The notes beneath the pieces are model-generated. The model was not told where the DNA came from and searched no databases. It saw nothing but the letters and a program-made list of their open reading frames with translations. A stretch of DNA of 64,000 bases from Pholis gunnellus (taxonomy: Eukaryota > Chordata > Actinopteri > Perciformes > Pholidae). The stretch spans positions 2,304,718 to 2,368,717 of the forward strand of contig OU342804.1 in NCBI GenBank assembly GCA_910591455.2. The letters run 5' to 3'. This document shows positions 25,225 to 36,151 of the stretch, in pieces (the stretch's first letter is position 1; each line of letters opens with the position of its first letter). The translations under genes and the position numbers were made by a program.

Positions 25225-25951
25225 GCACGCAATCGTCTCGTTACACGATCGTGACAATATTAAAATACATATTGTCGTGTTTTTAAATAAACATATACGT
25301 GAGAACAAACTGCTCTTAACTGCAACTCTTTATTAGCTTAACTTCCTCATGCTGCACGTGACTGCCACGGTACAGACTACAGGTTCCATACTTCACCTGC
25401 ATTCCCCTGGGTCCTAAGTCCCTCCAAGTACAGCTTCTTATCACCCTCTATGTACCAACGTATATTTACAACAAATACCTCACATATTACGGTAATCAGC
25501 GTTGCATATGTGTCTCACCAAAATACCTAAAAAAGCAAACGTTTTTAAAGTTGTTTTGTTTGTAATATGTATAATAAGCACATCTTTTAGTTATCGCTAC
25601 TGAGAATTTATCAAAGGAAAAAAACATGACGTAGATAGGTTTGCAGTTTTCAAGAAGTATATTTCAAATTGCATCTATTACACTGAATATCTATTATCAG
25701 AATCATTGTAACTGTATTTTAACTGCTACTGTGTAAAGAGAATACTGCTGTTAAAAAGCACCTTATTTGTTTAAAGTGTTATAAAACCAAATGTTATTGC
25801 ACTTTTGTTCATATAGCAGTACTTTTAAAATAAAAGTGTGCAATACACTAGTTTTGAATTCATTATTGAACTTTGCCATAACAATGCGATTAATCGCAAA
25901 AAAATCATGCGATTAATCACGATTAAAGATTGTATTCGTCGGCCAGCACTA
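24896..25951 (+). mobile_element. Non-autonomous hAT-type transposon, 1056 bp, complete
   Basis: The element starts TAGTGCTGGGC and ends GGCCAGCACTA, an 11-bp terminal inverted repeat with one mismatch. It is flanked by the exact 8-bp duplication GTTAAAAC, the hallmark of hAT elements. Inside the left end is a palindrome-rich block (TTATCGCGTTAACGC, ATTAATTAATTAACG). Inside the right end are the related blocks ATGCGATTAATCGC and GCGATTAATCACG. No transposase frame is present. It contains a long CT array (25136-25214) and the block duplicated at 24141-24238. The exact flanks suggest a relatively young insertion. Confidence 0.88.
25136..25224. repeat. (CT)n then (CA)n compound microsatellite inside hAT element
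   Basis: A CT tract of nearly 80 bp passes directly into a short CACACA tract. It begins right where the copy at 24141-24238 stops matching. Confidence 0.95.
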
Positions 25952-25959
25952 GTTAAAAC
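25952..25959. repeat. Right 8-bp target-site duplication of hAT-type element
   Basis: GTTAAAAC, the exact partner of 24888-24895. Confidence 0.85.
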
Positions 25960-28009
25960 AAATAGTTTGAGGAATAGAAGGCAGAACTACACAGCTGTAC
26001 TCGCTGTTTTCTGATCAAAGCACCTGTCAAAGTCCTCGTGAGGCTCAAGAATGTTTGAATTAGACGAGGTGTAATATGGTTGTTGCCGTATTGTGAGCAT
26101 GTAAACACGCTTTTGTGCATGAATACACACACCGTTCCTTGAACTGATGTCACCTGCACGTCGTCGTCCGTGTGTCCATCATGTGAGCAGCCGGTGTGTA
26201 TGTGTGTGTGTGTGTGTGTGTACAAGCAAGAGAGGAGTGGAGACGAGAAGGAGGAGAGAGAGAGAGCCTCAGGTGAAACACAGGCCTGCCTGTAATTTAT
26301 AACCATGACATGGGAGCCAAGTTTCTCTAAATGAGGCATTCAGATAGCCAAACCAGTCATTTATCCTGGTGATTAATACAAATGATATTCGTAATAATAA
26401 ATATCGCCGCCTTGCAGCGCGTAAAGCGGCGGGAGCGTGCGGGGGAGAGAGAGAGGCCGAGAGAGAGAGAGGGGGAGAGACAGTGCAGGTGTTTACTGTG
26501 TGACGATCACGGAGAGAAAGCTCGTCACGAGTTCAGAGGAAATATCAGAATGAAAAAGAAATTCTGTTGAGGGAGACAAGTGAGCCATTAAATGTCGTCT
26601 TGTGACATTTTCATGTAATTGATACAAATTGCCAGTCTGCTTTGTTGAGAAGTTGTCCCTAGAGAGGCCCTCGCGTTTCTTTTTTTTTTCAAAAGTTTGC
26701 ATAAAATTCGCCCGACAGTTGAATAGAAACACGACTTGTGTCTGCTGGAATCAGTTCTTTGTTTTGTTGGCCTATGAAGCCTGGCAGGTATCATGGGAGG
26801 GAAACCACATTTTTGTGCACAAATAAGTCGTTCTCACATCAAATTGATAAAACATAACATTTTCAAATGTAGATGAAGTCAAAGACAACTCAACTTTGTC
26901 AAACAGAAGTCTATCAGCCTATCCTTATATACATTAAACTATTCAATACTAACTTATTTTGCACTGTGTTTATACAGCGGTTGTATATGCACATTAGTCC
27001 CAAATGGTGCCTTCTTGTGTTTCATCAATGATAGCACATTAAAGCCACAAACTGGGGCTAATGTGCACTAAAATGATGGCAGCCAAAGTCGATGAGGGGA
27101 GTAAATAGACTCATGCTTCTATAAAGATGGAGGCGAAGAGAAGGAGAAGAATTGGAGGGAGAGAGAGAAGCGAGGCGGTATGGGCTGATGTCAGCGGCTG
27201 ATAAAGTTTATGCCTTCCTGTCATTCCACTGAAAGTAAACAGGCGCTGCAGCCTAACATGACATCACTAAGTAGGTTAAGTGTAGTCCCTCGCGGCCATC
27301 GATCATAGCAGAATCTAGCATATCCTCGCCCTCACTAGGAGGAGAGGTAAAAGTTTTCCAGTGTAGCCGAGATGACATTTAATTTTTCATATCTCCTCCG
27401 TAGTCCTGGAATGAATTTTGGCAGACCTGATGCAATTTAACAGCTTGGCAGTTTAAAATTGGGCAATGAATCACTGGGATTCAATGGAGGCCCCTAGCTC
27501 GCTGCATAATGTTTTTTCTTTTCTTTGTGGAGGAGGGGCGGAGTCATCGTTGGACAGTGGACTCCCGCCCACTTCGACCCCACTGCTCCCCATTAGTTTA
27601 CCTCCGCCTCTCTTACCCCGTTTCTGACTCTTTTTATATTCACTTTTTCAATACAATATTCTGCATCCAGAGACACGGTGAGCTACCGTACGATCATTAG
27701 TGCCATGACAATGATGGTCAGTTCTTTTTTTTGTGTCCACCCATGACTTTTCCAAGATCTTGTTTGCTGACAAATCATGAAAAATAATTAAAATAAAATA
27801 GTAAATATATAAATAATGACCTAACCAAACAAACAAATAAATAAATATAGTAAAAATCAGTAATTAATTTCTTTATAAACCCGCTTTTACTGATGGTTGG
27901 CATTCAGTTACATTCCCCAGAACCATTGACCTGATATTAAAAAGACAAGAATTGAGTCTCTCTTCACTCTAAAACGCTACGTATCCCTGAACATTTGTTT
28001 GAAAACGAG
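25960..28009. other. Non-coding stretch; strong candidate conserved element 27170-27510
   Basis: A GT array lies at 26194-26221 and GA-rich tracts at about 26440-26480. The block at 27170-27510 lacks simple repeats and carries AGGTTAAGTG, ATCGATCATAGC, GACATTTAATTTTTC and GGCAATGAATCACTGG. It resembles a vertebrate conserved non-coding element more than any other block here. A second possible block is at 26335-26400. No gene is seen. Confidence 0.45.
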
Positions 28010-28270
28010 CTGTTTCCGAGCCACGTGAGGCAATTACAGCACACGGCTGGCCGCGAAAGAGCATCAAAACCATATTTTGGTCTCGGTATATGGAATCCGC
28101 ACGCAGCGCAGCAGCAGCGGGAAGCAGCCGGCAGAGAGGCTCCTCTCATCTCTCTCCTCGTGGTCCATCACGGAGCCCTCTGACCCCCAGACAAAGAGCA
28201 CACCACACAACTGCGCGCACGCAAACGCCTCGGTTCAGCACATAAAAAGGCTCGCCGTGTGCTTTTAAAA
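28010..28270 (+). promoter_or_regulatory. Possible CpG-richer promoter-like patch
   Basis: The segment is richer in CpG than its surroundings (CCGCGAAAG, GCGCGCACGC, CCTCGG). It contains a TATA-like CATAAAAAGG at about 28240 and a GTGAGG step at 28271. It lies about 700 bp upstream of the exon-like block at 28963-29075. This is weak pattern evidence; no transcript is known to me. Confidence 0.2.
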
Positions 28271-28962
28271 GGTGAGGAGGTCCAGAGGGCTCGCACTGTA
28301 TCTGATTTTTGACAAAGAGCACGCTGGGTAGAAATCAATAAAGTGCCAGTGATGGGCCGATGGGTCTCGCCAGTCCTCCCGGAGAGGCGGGATCGCCGAG
28401 CTGAGCTTCACCCATAATCCTCCTCCTCCTCCTCTACCTCCATCACCCTATCACTTTCTTTTCTCTCGCCCCCTTCTCTCTGTCACTTCCTCCCCCCATT
28501 GTAGCCTTTTCTCCCCCCCATCCCCCCTCCTCACACCACCCCACTAGTCCAGATGAAACCAAACAAGCAAAGAATGGACTGACAACGCTTTTGACACCGG
28601 CCGTTTATTAGCCCCAGCGAGCGATGTTTAGAGCAGAGAGAGAGATGGGAGGAATAAAAGAGAGAGAGAGAGAGAGAGAGAGGTGTGGAGGTAAGGAGGA
28701 GGTGTTCTCACCAGTCGGCTGGTTGGCTGAGCAGCGTGGTGTCGCTGGGATGACCACACTGCTGTAGTGTGTGGCAACTTCGCAGCCATTTGTCAGGGTC
28801 ATCGTCAGGAAAATTAGTGTTTATTCTTGTAGAAAAAGCTTTTTGATGAATTGGTTGATTTATATGCTAAATTATTCTGCCCCCATCTTTCTTTTACTTC
28901 TCCTTGTCTCACTCGCAACTCTTGTGACTCTTAACATCCTCTCTTTGCTGTTTTTTTTACAG
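28271..28962. other. Non-coding stretch with GA tract
   Basis: Pyrimidine-rich sequence at 28400-28545 and a GA tract at 28659-28681. The end of this interval, 28925-28962, contains CTTAAC followed by a pyrimidine run and ACAG, a good match to a branch point plus splice acceptor. Confidence 0.45.
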
Positions 28963-29075
28963 GTAGAGGAGATCATTTGAAAATCAGAAGAGTTGCAGCG
29001 TGCATGTGTAAACAGTCATGTTAGCTGTTAGTGCTTCATCAGAACAAGAGGAGCACGTGCACCCCATTAACCCTG
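28963..29075 (+). other. Exon-like 113-bp block with acceptor and donor, non-coding
   Basis: The block is preceded by a strong acceptor pattern (TTAACATCC, then a pyrimidine run and TTTACAG) and followed by a donor pattern (CCCTG then GTAAGC at 29076). All three frames contain stops, so it would be a UTR exon or part of a long non-coding RNA. Matches of this quality also arise by chance in 64 kb. RNA data would be needed. Confidence 0.2.
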
Positions 29076-30388
29076 GTAAGCAGGCGGGGGGAAGGCCTGA
29101 GAGGCTGCAAGTCTAGTGCTTCCACAGGGATTCAAAAGAAAAAATGTGTTTGCTCCAACAGCCATGATTCAAACTTTTTGATATGTATTATCATTATTAT
29201 CATCAGTAGTTCCCAAACTTTTGTCTTGTAACCCATTAATGCAAAGCGCTCTGTACCTTTTGATCCTTTGTCCTCGGGTGCGTGTGTATTGGAGTTTTGA
29301 TATCGTGTAATAGCTTTTTTGTAATATTTTCTTTTAAATAAATAAAATAATAAATGTAACTTTGATTTACAAACCGGTTCTGTCAAAGCAAACGTTGCTG
29401 CTGAGGCCTGGTGAAGTCAGGTATCAACAGTTAGGCTGCACCAAGAATCTTCCACAAACTCGCCCCACAAATCCGTTTTGGAGAGGCAAATTGTTGAGGT
29501 TCATTGTGTCGTGTTTATTCCAAATTGTAGAACGCCCACGGCAGTAATAATATTCACTTATTTTTCATTTTTCTTATTGTGTTAAATCTTAATAGAGGTT
29601 CGCAGGATTTGAGCTAGCTCAAGCCACAGCAACAACGCCCCCGCTAAAACAATTCAACATCTGAGCCCAGTTTCCTCCAGTAAAAACTGCTTTTTGCAGG
29701 CTTTTCTTGTTAAATTCCATCAGCTATATTACTATTTATTTAGTGACTAAGTCACTAACTAACTACAAAATGAAAAGGTAGGCTGGTACCTTGGAAACTT
29801 GCATTGTAAACCGTAATGTGTATGCCAATGATGGTCTGTTAGAGTGACACAGAGATTGATGACTTTGCTGGTCAATAAACAATCTAGTGTTGGGTTGACC
29901 AACTTAACTCTCAAAAAAGAGTTAACCGTGGTAGCAGCTTTAGCTTAGCACACTCTGGGCTCTGCAGGTCTCAATAGCCGTGTTTCCATTGTGCGTACGC
30001 CTCTTGAAGTATTGCATTCAAAAACCCATTACGTCGAAAAAAAAAGAGTTGATGCGCTAAATGGATTATGGAAGTGAATGAATGAGTTCTGATGCAACGA
30101 ACATCCAACTCACATGACTGGTCAGCTGTTTGAGCTGTCGCCGTCTTCCCGGATATTCCCAAATCGCGGGGCTTCTTGTCTTGTCTTGGCATGAAACAGG
30201 ACCTACACTAATGGACGTGAATGTCGAATTAATGTCATATCATAATTATTTTGTGACACTCAAAATGAATAGTTTCCATAGTTTTTATACTCTGGAAATG
30301 AAAAGATACCAGATGTCAGATATTATCTATCTAGTAAACGTCACATATCTGTACTTTCTACTTTAAGCTCAGTCCTCTTGTCACTGAG
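29076..30388. other. Non-coding stretch, possible unclassified repeats
   Basis: No gene is seen. Blocks such as ATAGCCGTGTTTCCATTG near 29976 and CCCAAATCGCGGGGCTTCTT near 30157 have a repeat-like feel, but I cannot show a second copy in this window or define ends. Confidence 0.4.
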
Positions 30389-30865
30389 GCGACAAGCTCC
30401 GGTTCTGCCGAGTGAAGCCGATGCGGAAGTGTCTTAAAACTTGCATTCTCTCTACTGATCAGCAGGGAGCGGCGACTGGTTGCAAAAATAAGTCAGATTG
30501 TACGGAAGTCTATGAGAAAATGAGTATATGTAAACATTGTGAGCATTAGTTTATGGCCTCTATCTCTAGTTGTAAGTCTTCTTCAATACAGCACGAAGTT
30601 CATTTAGTAAATTATGGTCCATTTAGAGTCTAATAGACCATAAAGCAGAGTATGCTTTAGGGCGGGGCTTACTGTGATTGACAGGTTGCTGTAGCTACCA
30701 GAACCGTATCCACATTCCAAATATGGTAACTTTCATTCATCGGTTGCAAAATAATGACATGGCGACGGCGAAAATCACTGAACTCGAGGATTCATAACAT
30801 GAGACCACAAACCCATGGGTGACGTCACAATGACCACACGTCCACTTCTTACACACAGTCTATGG
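30389..30865 (+). mobile_element. Family B SINE-like repeat, second copy
   Basis: It aligns through its whole length with 12160-12643, from GCGACAAGCTCC to the end CAGTCTATGG, in the same orientation. It has a segment (AAATTATGGTCCATTTAGAG) shortened in the first copy. A possible degenerate target duplication is TGTCACT before and TGTCGCT after. No coding capacity is seen. Confidence 0.7.
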
Positions 30866-32740
30866 TGTCGCTCCACACAACATGTTTTCTCTTCCACTGT
30901 TTCCATCCTGTAAGGTTGTCCTTTGTTTTGAATCCTCTTCTCAAACCGGATCAACATGCAAGCGTGCGAAATGTTCAGGCAGCTGATGAATATGCATGGC
31001 CTGGACCCGACTCTGCTGTACGCTGAAACACAAAGCTCATTCCCAACATTCATCAGTCCGTCTGAAAGGCCCGCCTGCCTCAATGAACACAACCCCCCCC
31101 TCCACTCACAACGCCCCTGCTTTAGACATGTATTAGTCATTATTAAACATAATAATGGCTTTTATAAGTCACCGTTTGCCTCTTTGGTTACGTGAATTAT
31201 TCAGCCAAAGAGGGAGAGGTGAAGGATAGGGAGGGAGAGCGAGCGCCGCTCCAGTCAGGTGGGGCCTCGCACCTGAAGATGGCAGGCGACAGATGAGGCA
31301 TTTTGGTCTGAATTATTGATTTGATTCTCTTCAACTTTTTTTGCAACTGCCACATTGTTTTTTTATTTTTTTCACCCCCCCCCCCCCCCCCCCCCCTCAA
31401 CCCTCCCCCCACCACGCAAACCGTCACGTTTTATTTCAAGCGGCGTTAATTACGGTTGCACAAGCTGTTAAGCTGTCGTCTGCCGATTAACAAAGTCAAG
31501 CTCCAGCCCCGGCGCCACCACTTACTTCCCTGCTTGGCAAATGGAGGGGTGGAGCCGGGGAGTATGTGTGTGTACGTCTGTTTAAAAAAAAAATCTGCTT
31601 TGTGACAGCTATTGTTAGTACTAACACTAGGGCTATAAAAGCACAGGGGTCTTTTTTATTATTTTATTCTGTCGCAGCAAGCGAACAGACAATATGAATA
31701 AACTTAATTTGTGAAACGTCTCCCCTAATTAATTTGAAGGAGGCGGTGGAGGGGGGGGGGGTGCGGACGCTCGCTCAACGGGCAGAGCATTAAAAGTTAA
31801 ATCAACAACGTGCTCGTCTTTGAGCTGCGTTTCACACAAAGCGGTGTAGAAAAACGCTTGCAGCGATTTGAACATCGGCTGTCAACCTCGGCGGGAAACA
31901 ACACATTTTGATGTTCGTCCATGTGTACGTGTGTTTGTGTGTGTGTGCTGTGTGCTGACGTATAGCTGCATCCTGTCAGCACTGCAGCCTTGCAACAAAC
32001 ACACAGCCCCCCCCCCCCAGAGAATGGTGGACATATACAAACTGTATTAGTGTGTCCTTTCTTTAATGTCTTCGTCAATTAGCGGACGCTGCTGTCAAAG
32101 CTGTGCGCGCTCAGTCCCGTCTGTCATAATTAAAAGTGTGTGTAACTGCTTTTGGGTTACGAGGGAGGAAAATACTTCATATAGTTGCAGCTGACAGTTT
32201 CTGGAGTGTTGTGGTTTTTGTTGAGGAGATTCAGTCAGTTAGTCTATACTCACTTTGCTACTGTGTGGTTTCAAAGTAAATACTGTCCAATAATAATCAT
32301 TCATGTTGATAATCCAGTGCCTCCATATGTTTTGATATTTTTCAATGAAGAGTTATTGCAAACAGAAAAACGTACATACAATTATACAGCAATGGATTTA
32401 AATGTGTGAAGGCTGAAGGAGAAATTAACATGGAAGGCAATGGACTGTTACATTTCGTAATTGTACCGGATTAAAGGTTTCATTTATTTAAACGTTTTTA
32501 AAAAGTATCCCGTATCCCGTAAGTTTAAATGTGAAAAACATCCAATGTGAGCAGCAGTTACCAGTAGTTACTGATACCATATGTGTGACGTGGCAGAAAC
32601 ACGTTATCAGGCTGTACACAGCTGGTCAAAGTGAAAATGAATTGTGTTTTCAGCCATTTAAAAAGGCTGAAATTCCAAAGCTGCGCATACGATCCTAACT
32701 GTTGATTATTGTATAACTCTCCGTCTCACCAGCGGTAAAC
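30866..32740. other. Non-coding stretch; candidate conserved element 31130-31330; C22 tract
   Basis: A run of about 22 C lies at 31375-31396, and further short C or G runs at about 31091, 31750 and 32010. The blocks 31130-31330 (TGAATTATTCAGCC, GAATTATTGATTTG) and 31430-31510 (GGCGTTAATTACGG) are candidate conserved elements. No gene is seen. Confidence 0.45.
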
Positions 32741-33065
32741 AAGACTCAGTCTACAGCTACAGTAGGGACCCTGTGATGCTGTTATTAGCAGTGCTTTGAG
32801 CTAAATGCTAACATCAGCAGGCTAATATGCTCACACTGACAATGCTAACGTGCTGATGTTTACCGAGGTCACTTTTAGTTTAACATATCAGCACGTTGAC
32901 TGTCTAATTAGCATTAAACTTAAAGTACAGCTAAGGCTGATGCTGGTAGCTGCGCAGCTGTCTGGTCATGAACCAAAGATTGAGAAAAAAATTAAATTCT
33001 ATCTGCTGATGGTGCTTGTGGAAAAGTTAAGGGATCACCAAAGCAACCCTGTCCTCTACAAAATT
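32741..33065 (+). mobile_element. Retroposon-like repeat, left part (LINE/SINE-derived)
   Basis: The text AGTCTACAGCTACA, then GTGCTTTGAGCTAAATGC, TAACATCAGCAGGC, TAATTAGCATTAAAC, AAGTACAGCTAAGGCTGATG and GGGATCACCAAAG matches, block by block, a repeat I remember as very common in percomorph genomes. The minus-strand piece at 46091-46168 carries its first blocks. A family A copy begins where this stops. Confidence 0.7.
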
Positions 33066-33425
33066 ACGTTTCCATACAACTAAACTGCATGCTCTTACAT
33101 TTTGAGGGAAACGTATTTTCTCCTGGATTATCGTCGCAGTTTTAAACTTTCGGTTGATGTTGTAAATTCAAACAAAACAAAAACGACAAAATTACTGAAT
33201 TAGGTTTAGTAAAAATCGTTGTTGTTTGGCTTCAAATAAAGCTTGTATATTATTTAAGATATGGACGTAAATGGAAATAAGTGAACGGACAGTGAATGTT
33301 TGTTTGACCCATCCATCCACCCCACACTCCTCCCTTCTTGGACTTCCACAGACTATCATTAGAAACGTATTTGTGTTACATCATAAACAAAAGTAAACCG
33401 CAACAATCATACAGCTGAATTCATA
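33066..33425 (+). mobile_element. Family A copy flanked on both sides by one retroposon-like repeat
   Basis: Core blocks are TTAGGTTTAGTAAAAATCG near 33202, TTGTTTGGCTTCAAATAAAG, GTTTGACCCATCCATCCACC near 33302 and GGACTTCCACAGACT. Its left side (CAACTAAACTGCATG, TTTTGAGGGAAACG) is shared only with the copy at 49645-49860, so the two form a subfamily. Terminal repeats are not visible. Confidence 0.65.
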
Positions 33426-33454
33426 ACGTGGTTTCGTACAACATTTTTAGGAGA

Positions 33455-33532
33455 CAGGGCTGGCTAAAGTTATTACCTTTCATCCAAAGTTTTGTATGGA
33501 CGAAAGTGGTGGACAGACCAACATTGCCATCC
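33455..33532 (+). mobile_element. Retroposon-like repeat, right part
   Basis: AAAGTTATTACC, then AAGTGGTGGACAGACCAAC and ATTGCCATCC, is the typical distal part of the repeat seen at 32741-33065. The two pieces are separated by the family A copy at 33066-33425. Confidence 0.6.
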
Positions 33533-35058
33533 ACATTTGGTGCTTTTTCAACAAAGGCTGTGACGCTGTGTTTGTGTACAAAGCAAAGTCTGAATCAGCA
33601 CCAACAACAGGGAGGTCTCTCTGTCGTTGAGACTGCTGTGGGTAGTATTGGAGCAGAGGCCGTGGGCTCGTTGAAATCTAATAGTGTAAACACTTGGTGC
33701 TTAACAAATTTCTGATCAATCTTTCTATTTTATCGTCTGATACATTTAGTGCAACGTTGACAATTATAATGAGCATATATCAGTGAGCTTTAAAGTTGTG
33801 TCTTGGCAGTGACAGAGAGATGGCACATTTAAAGGGTCAAAGGTTAAACAAGGCTCCATTCCTGCTTGGTGAAGCCTTGATTTCAGTTCTAATTTCAGAA
33901 TCATTTCAATGCAGCTGTTGCTAACATGTTGACATTTTTTTCCCCCCATTCCTATCTATGCTTGTCTGTATATATATGTGTGTTTGTGTGTGCATTTGTG
34001 TGATAGAGCCGCCGTCATCGCTCGGGACGGTGTTCGGAAACGACACGTTTCCTCACGACTCAGTAGCGTTCAGCGGGGCCGCCAATCAGGGATCCGGCGC
34101 CGGGATGAGCTGTCGCGATTGCGGCGAGACGTCAAGCAGCCACTCCGGTTTGTCGCCTCATCTCCCCTCCTTACTGCCACTTTGTAAAATCACATTACCC
34201 TAATGAGAATCGGAGTGGAGAGGCAGTGACAGAGCGAGGATATGGATGGGCCACGTGTCAAAGGCACTCAGATTTCACCCTTTTCCGCTCTCTCTTTTTG
34301 AACTCAAAGAGCTGGGCCCGGGGGGCTGTAGCCAGAAGCTTGCTGGCTCATTTTAGCTGCGTGATGTGTCACTGTCATGGCTGCTCTTGTTATTCTATTT
34401 GTTTTCAGTCTCTTGTTTTGTACTTAACTGCATCTTTGCCAGAGTGCTTTGATTTGTCAGCTTCATTTGGTGGACGTAGTTTTAGTTGCACCAAATATAG
34501 CACGAGTTCTATAGACGATGTTTTAATTAAGTCTTTTTACTAGTCTTTTTTTTTACTTTCCATTTTAGGAATGTCTGTTGTACTGACACGTCCATGGGTT
34601 TGAAGCTTTGTCACGAACTAAATCTCAGCACGACTGTTTATAAAAGTGTCCACGTAAGACAATGACGTCCATGTTACAAAGCAGTCTACCAGGAAGTTGT
34701 GCTTTTGATCAGCCGACACAATGCGCTGGCAGAAGACGTAGCATTTGGGTTTCAGCAAAGGTTGAGCCACGTTTGACTTGTTTGAGCAACCCGAGTGTTT
34801 TTTTATTCTGCTGCCAGAACCTTCTGCATTGGAACCCCTATTGTGTCAATGCAGTGGTATCCTTGAAACGTGTGAGAACATTGAGTTTCTTAATGCAGTG
34901 CTAAAATCTGAACACTTGCTCGGCAGCAGAATTCTCGCGATGTCACGAGATCACACTTCAATCACGGAGTCACCGATCACACAAAAATCCATCTTGCCAG
35001 GCTTAAAGTAATGCGTTTGTGTTTCCGGTAAGCCGGAGCACGGACCAATCAGCGTCCT
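33533..35058. other. Non-coding stretch with small CpG-dense block 34008-34140
   Basis: The block at 34008-34140 holds about 20 CpG dinucleotides by eye and a CCAAT motif (CCGCCAATCAGG), in otherwise CpG-poor DNA. An open frame crosses it to a stop near 34201 but has no recognised domain. The part at 34600-35058, just upstream of the helicase remnant, may be 5' flank of that element (GAATTCTCGCGATGTCACG near 34929). No intact gene is seen. Confidence 0.4.
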
Positions 35059-35496
35059 GTGAGGAGCTGCTGTGCAGCTACTGGCAGCGTGGTTTATGTG
35101 TGTGTGACGACATTGGCGGCTGATAAAGAGTTTAGCGTAGCAGTTCTATCAGTGCTGGAGAGTTTCTCTCCAGTGAAAGAAGAGCAAAGAACTACACAAA
35201 AGTGTTTTCTCGATGATAAAGATGCTTTCGCTCTTCTCCCGACCGGCTTCAGTAAGAGTTTGATTGACATATGGGTCGTCAACCCTGACAAGTATTCTTT
35301 TTTGCTTCTCAGACGGTTCTGTGTAACAAACCATCTGGCGGGTCAGGTTATTAACACATCGCCTCAGAACCTCAAAGCACTGAGGACGTTTTTTTGCTGG
35401 CCTCACCTTTTCTACGAGAGCGTCTTGTCCCTGTGCTCTACGAATGAAGCCAGAAGAAAACAATCCACACTGCCTTCAGCTGCTGTAATGGATTAG
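35059..35496 (+). pseudogene. RecQ-like helicase remnant, probably from a repetitive element
   Basis: The 145-codon frame has, at residues 40-46, KEEQRTT (Q-motif like) and, at residues 51-69, a GKD-like LDDKDAFALLPTGF and SKSLI. This matches motifs 0 and I of RecQ-type DNA helicases. The Walker A lysine and serine remain, but the second glycine of PTGxGKS is serine here. After residue 69 there is no further helicase similarity and no DEAH box, so the protein would be truncated after the nucleotide-binding loop. RecQ helicases unwind DNA 3' to 5' with ATP. I recall RecQ-like frames as repeated, element-borne sequence in fish; that part is memory. It is surely inactive as a helicase. Confidence 0.6.
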
Positions 35497-36082
35497 CGAA
35501 AATGTCAAAATGCAATATTGACTATTGTGACCGTATTTGCCAGTTTTTTCAGTAATCCTTCATCCGAGTTCTCTATTTTCAACATCTAGCTTTTGCAGCT
35601 AGCTGTTTCTAGCTACCAGGAAAATAGGAAGACCTTTTCCATTCTTCAAAATGTTTCGTGACTTACAATACAACATTACTGTCCAGTGATTGGTCCTGCT
35701 TTGTGGCAGAATACAGAGGTGGTGGTAGAGGAGGGGGGGGGCAGTTTGTTAGTTTCTCATCTTGCTGAATAAATAAAAGAAAAAAAAACACAGGCATAAA
35801 TACATAAAGGCAAATGTACGGCAATCATTCCTGTGTGTTTTCACACAACAGACAAGCATGACGTTCTGAGAAAAGACAGACTTCTGAAACCGGCCTAACA
35901 GCACACGACTGATCGCTGACAAGCACAGCGTGTGCTGCAGCATCTTTCAGGAAAACTAGACCCACTGGATGTAAAGGGCAGGTCAGTGCGGGTCCTGAAG
36001 TTAGTTAGTGAGTTAAGTGAACATCAAGGTCATGATCAAGCTTCAGTCGCGGGGACATGGGCTTCCTATCCCCATACACTCC

Positions 36083-36084
<2 letters not shown>
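35497..36084. other. Non-coding stretch, no gene seen
   Basis: Sequence appears unique, with short G and A runs near 35730 and 35780. It could contain more of the helicase-bearing element, but I cannot identify it. Confidence 0.4.

Positions 36085-36150
<66 letters not shown>
36085..36150. repeat. (CA)n microsatellite, about 33 units
   Basis: Perfect CA array; further short CA tracts occur at 36265-36420. Confidence 0.97.

Positions 36151-36151
<1 letters not shown>

Noticed and set aside
33958..34203. 81-codon frame over the CpG-dense block as a coding exon
   Set aside because: Its start lies in TG-repeat sequence and the product matches no family I know. Only the CpG block is kept as an observation.
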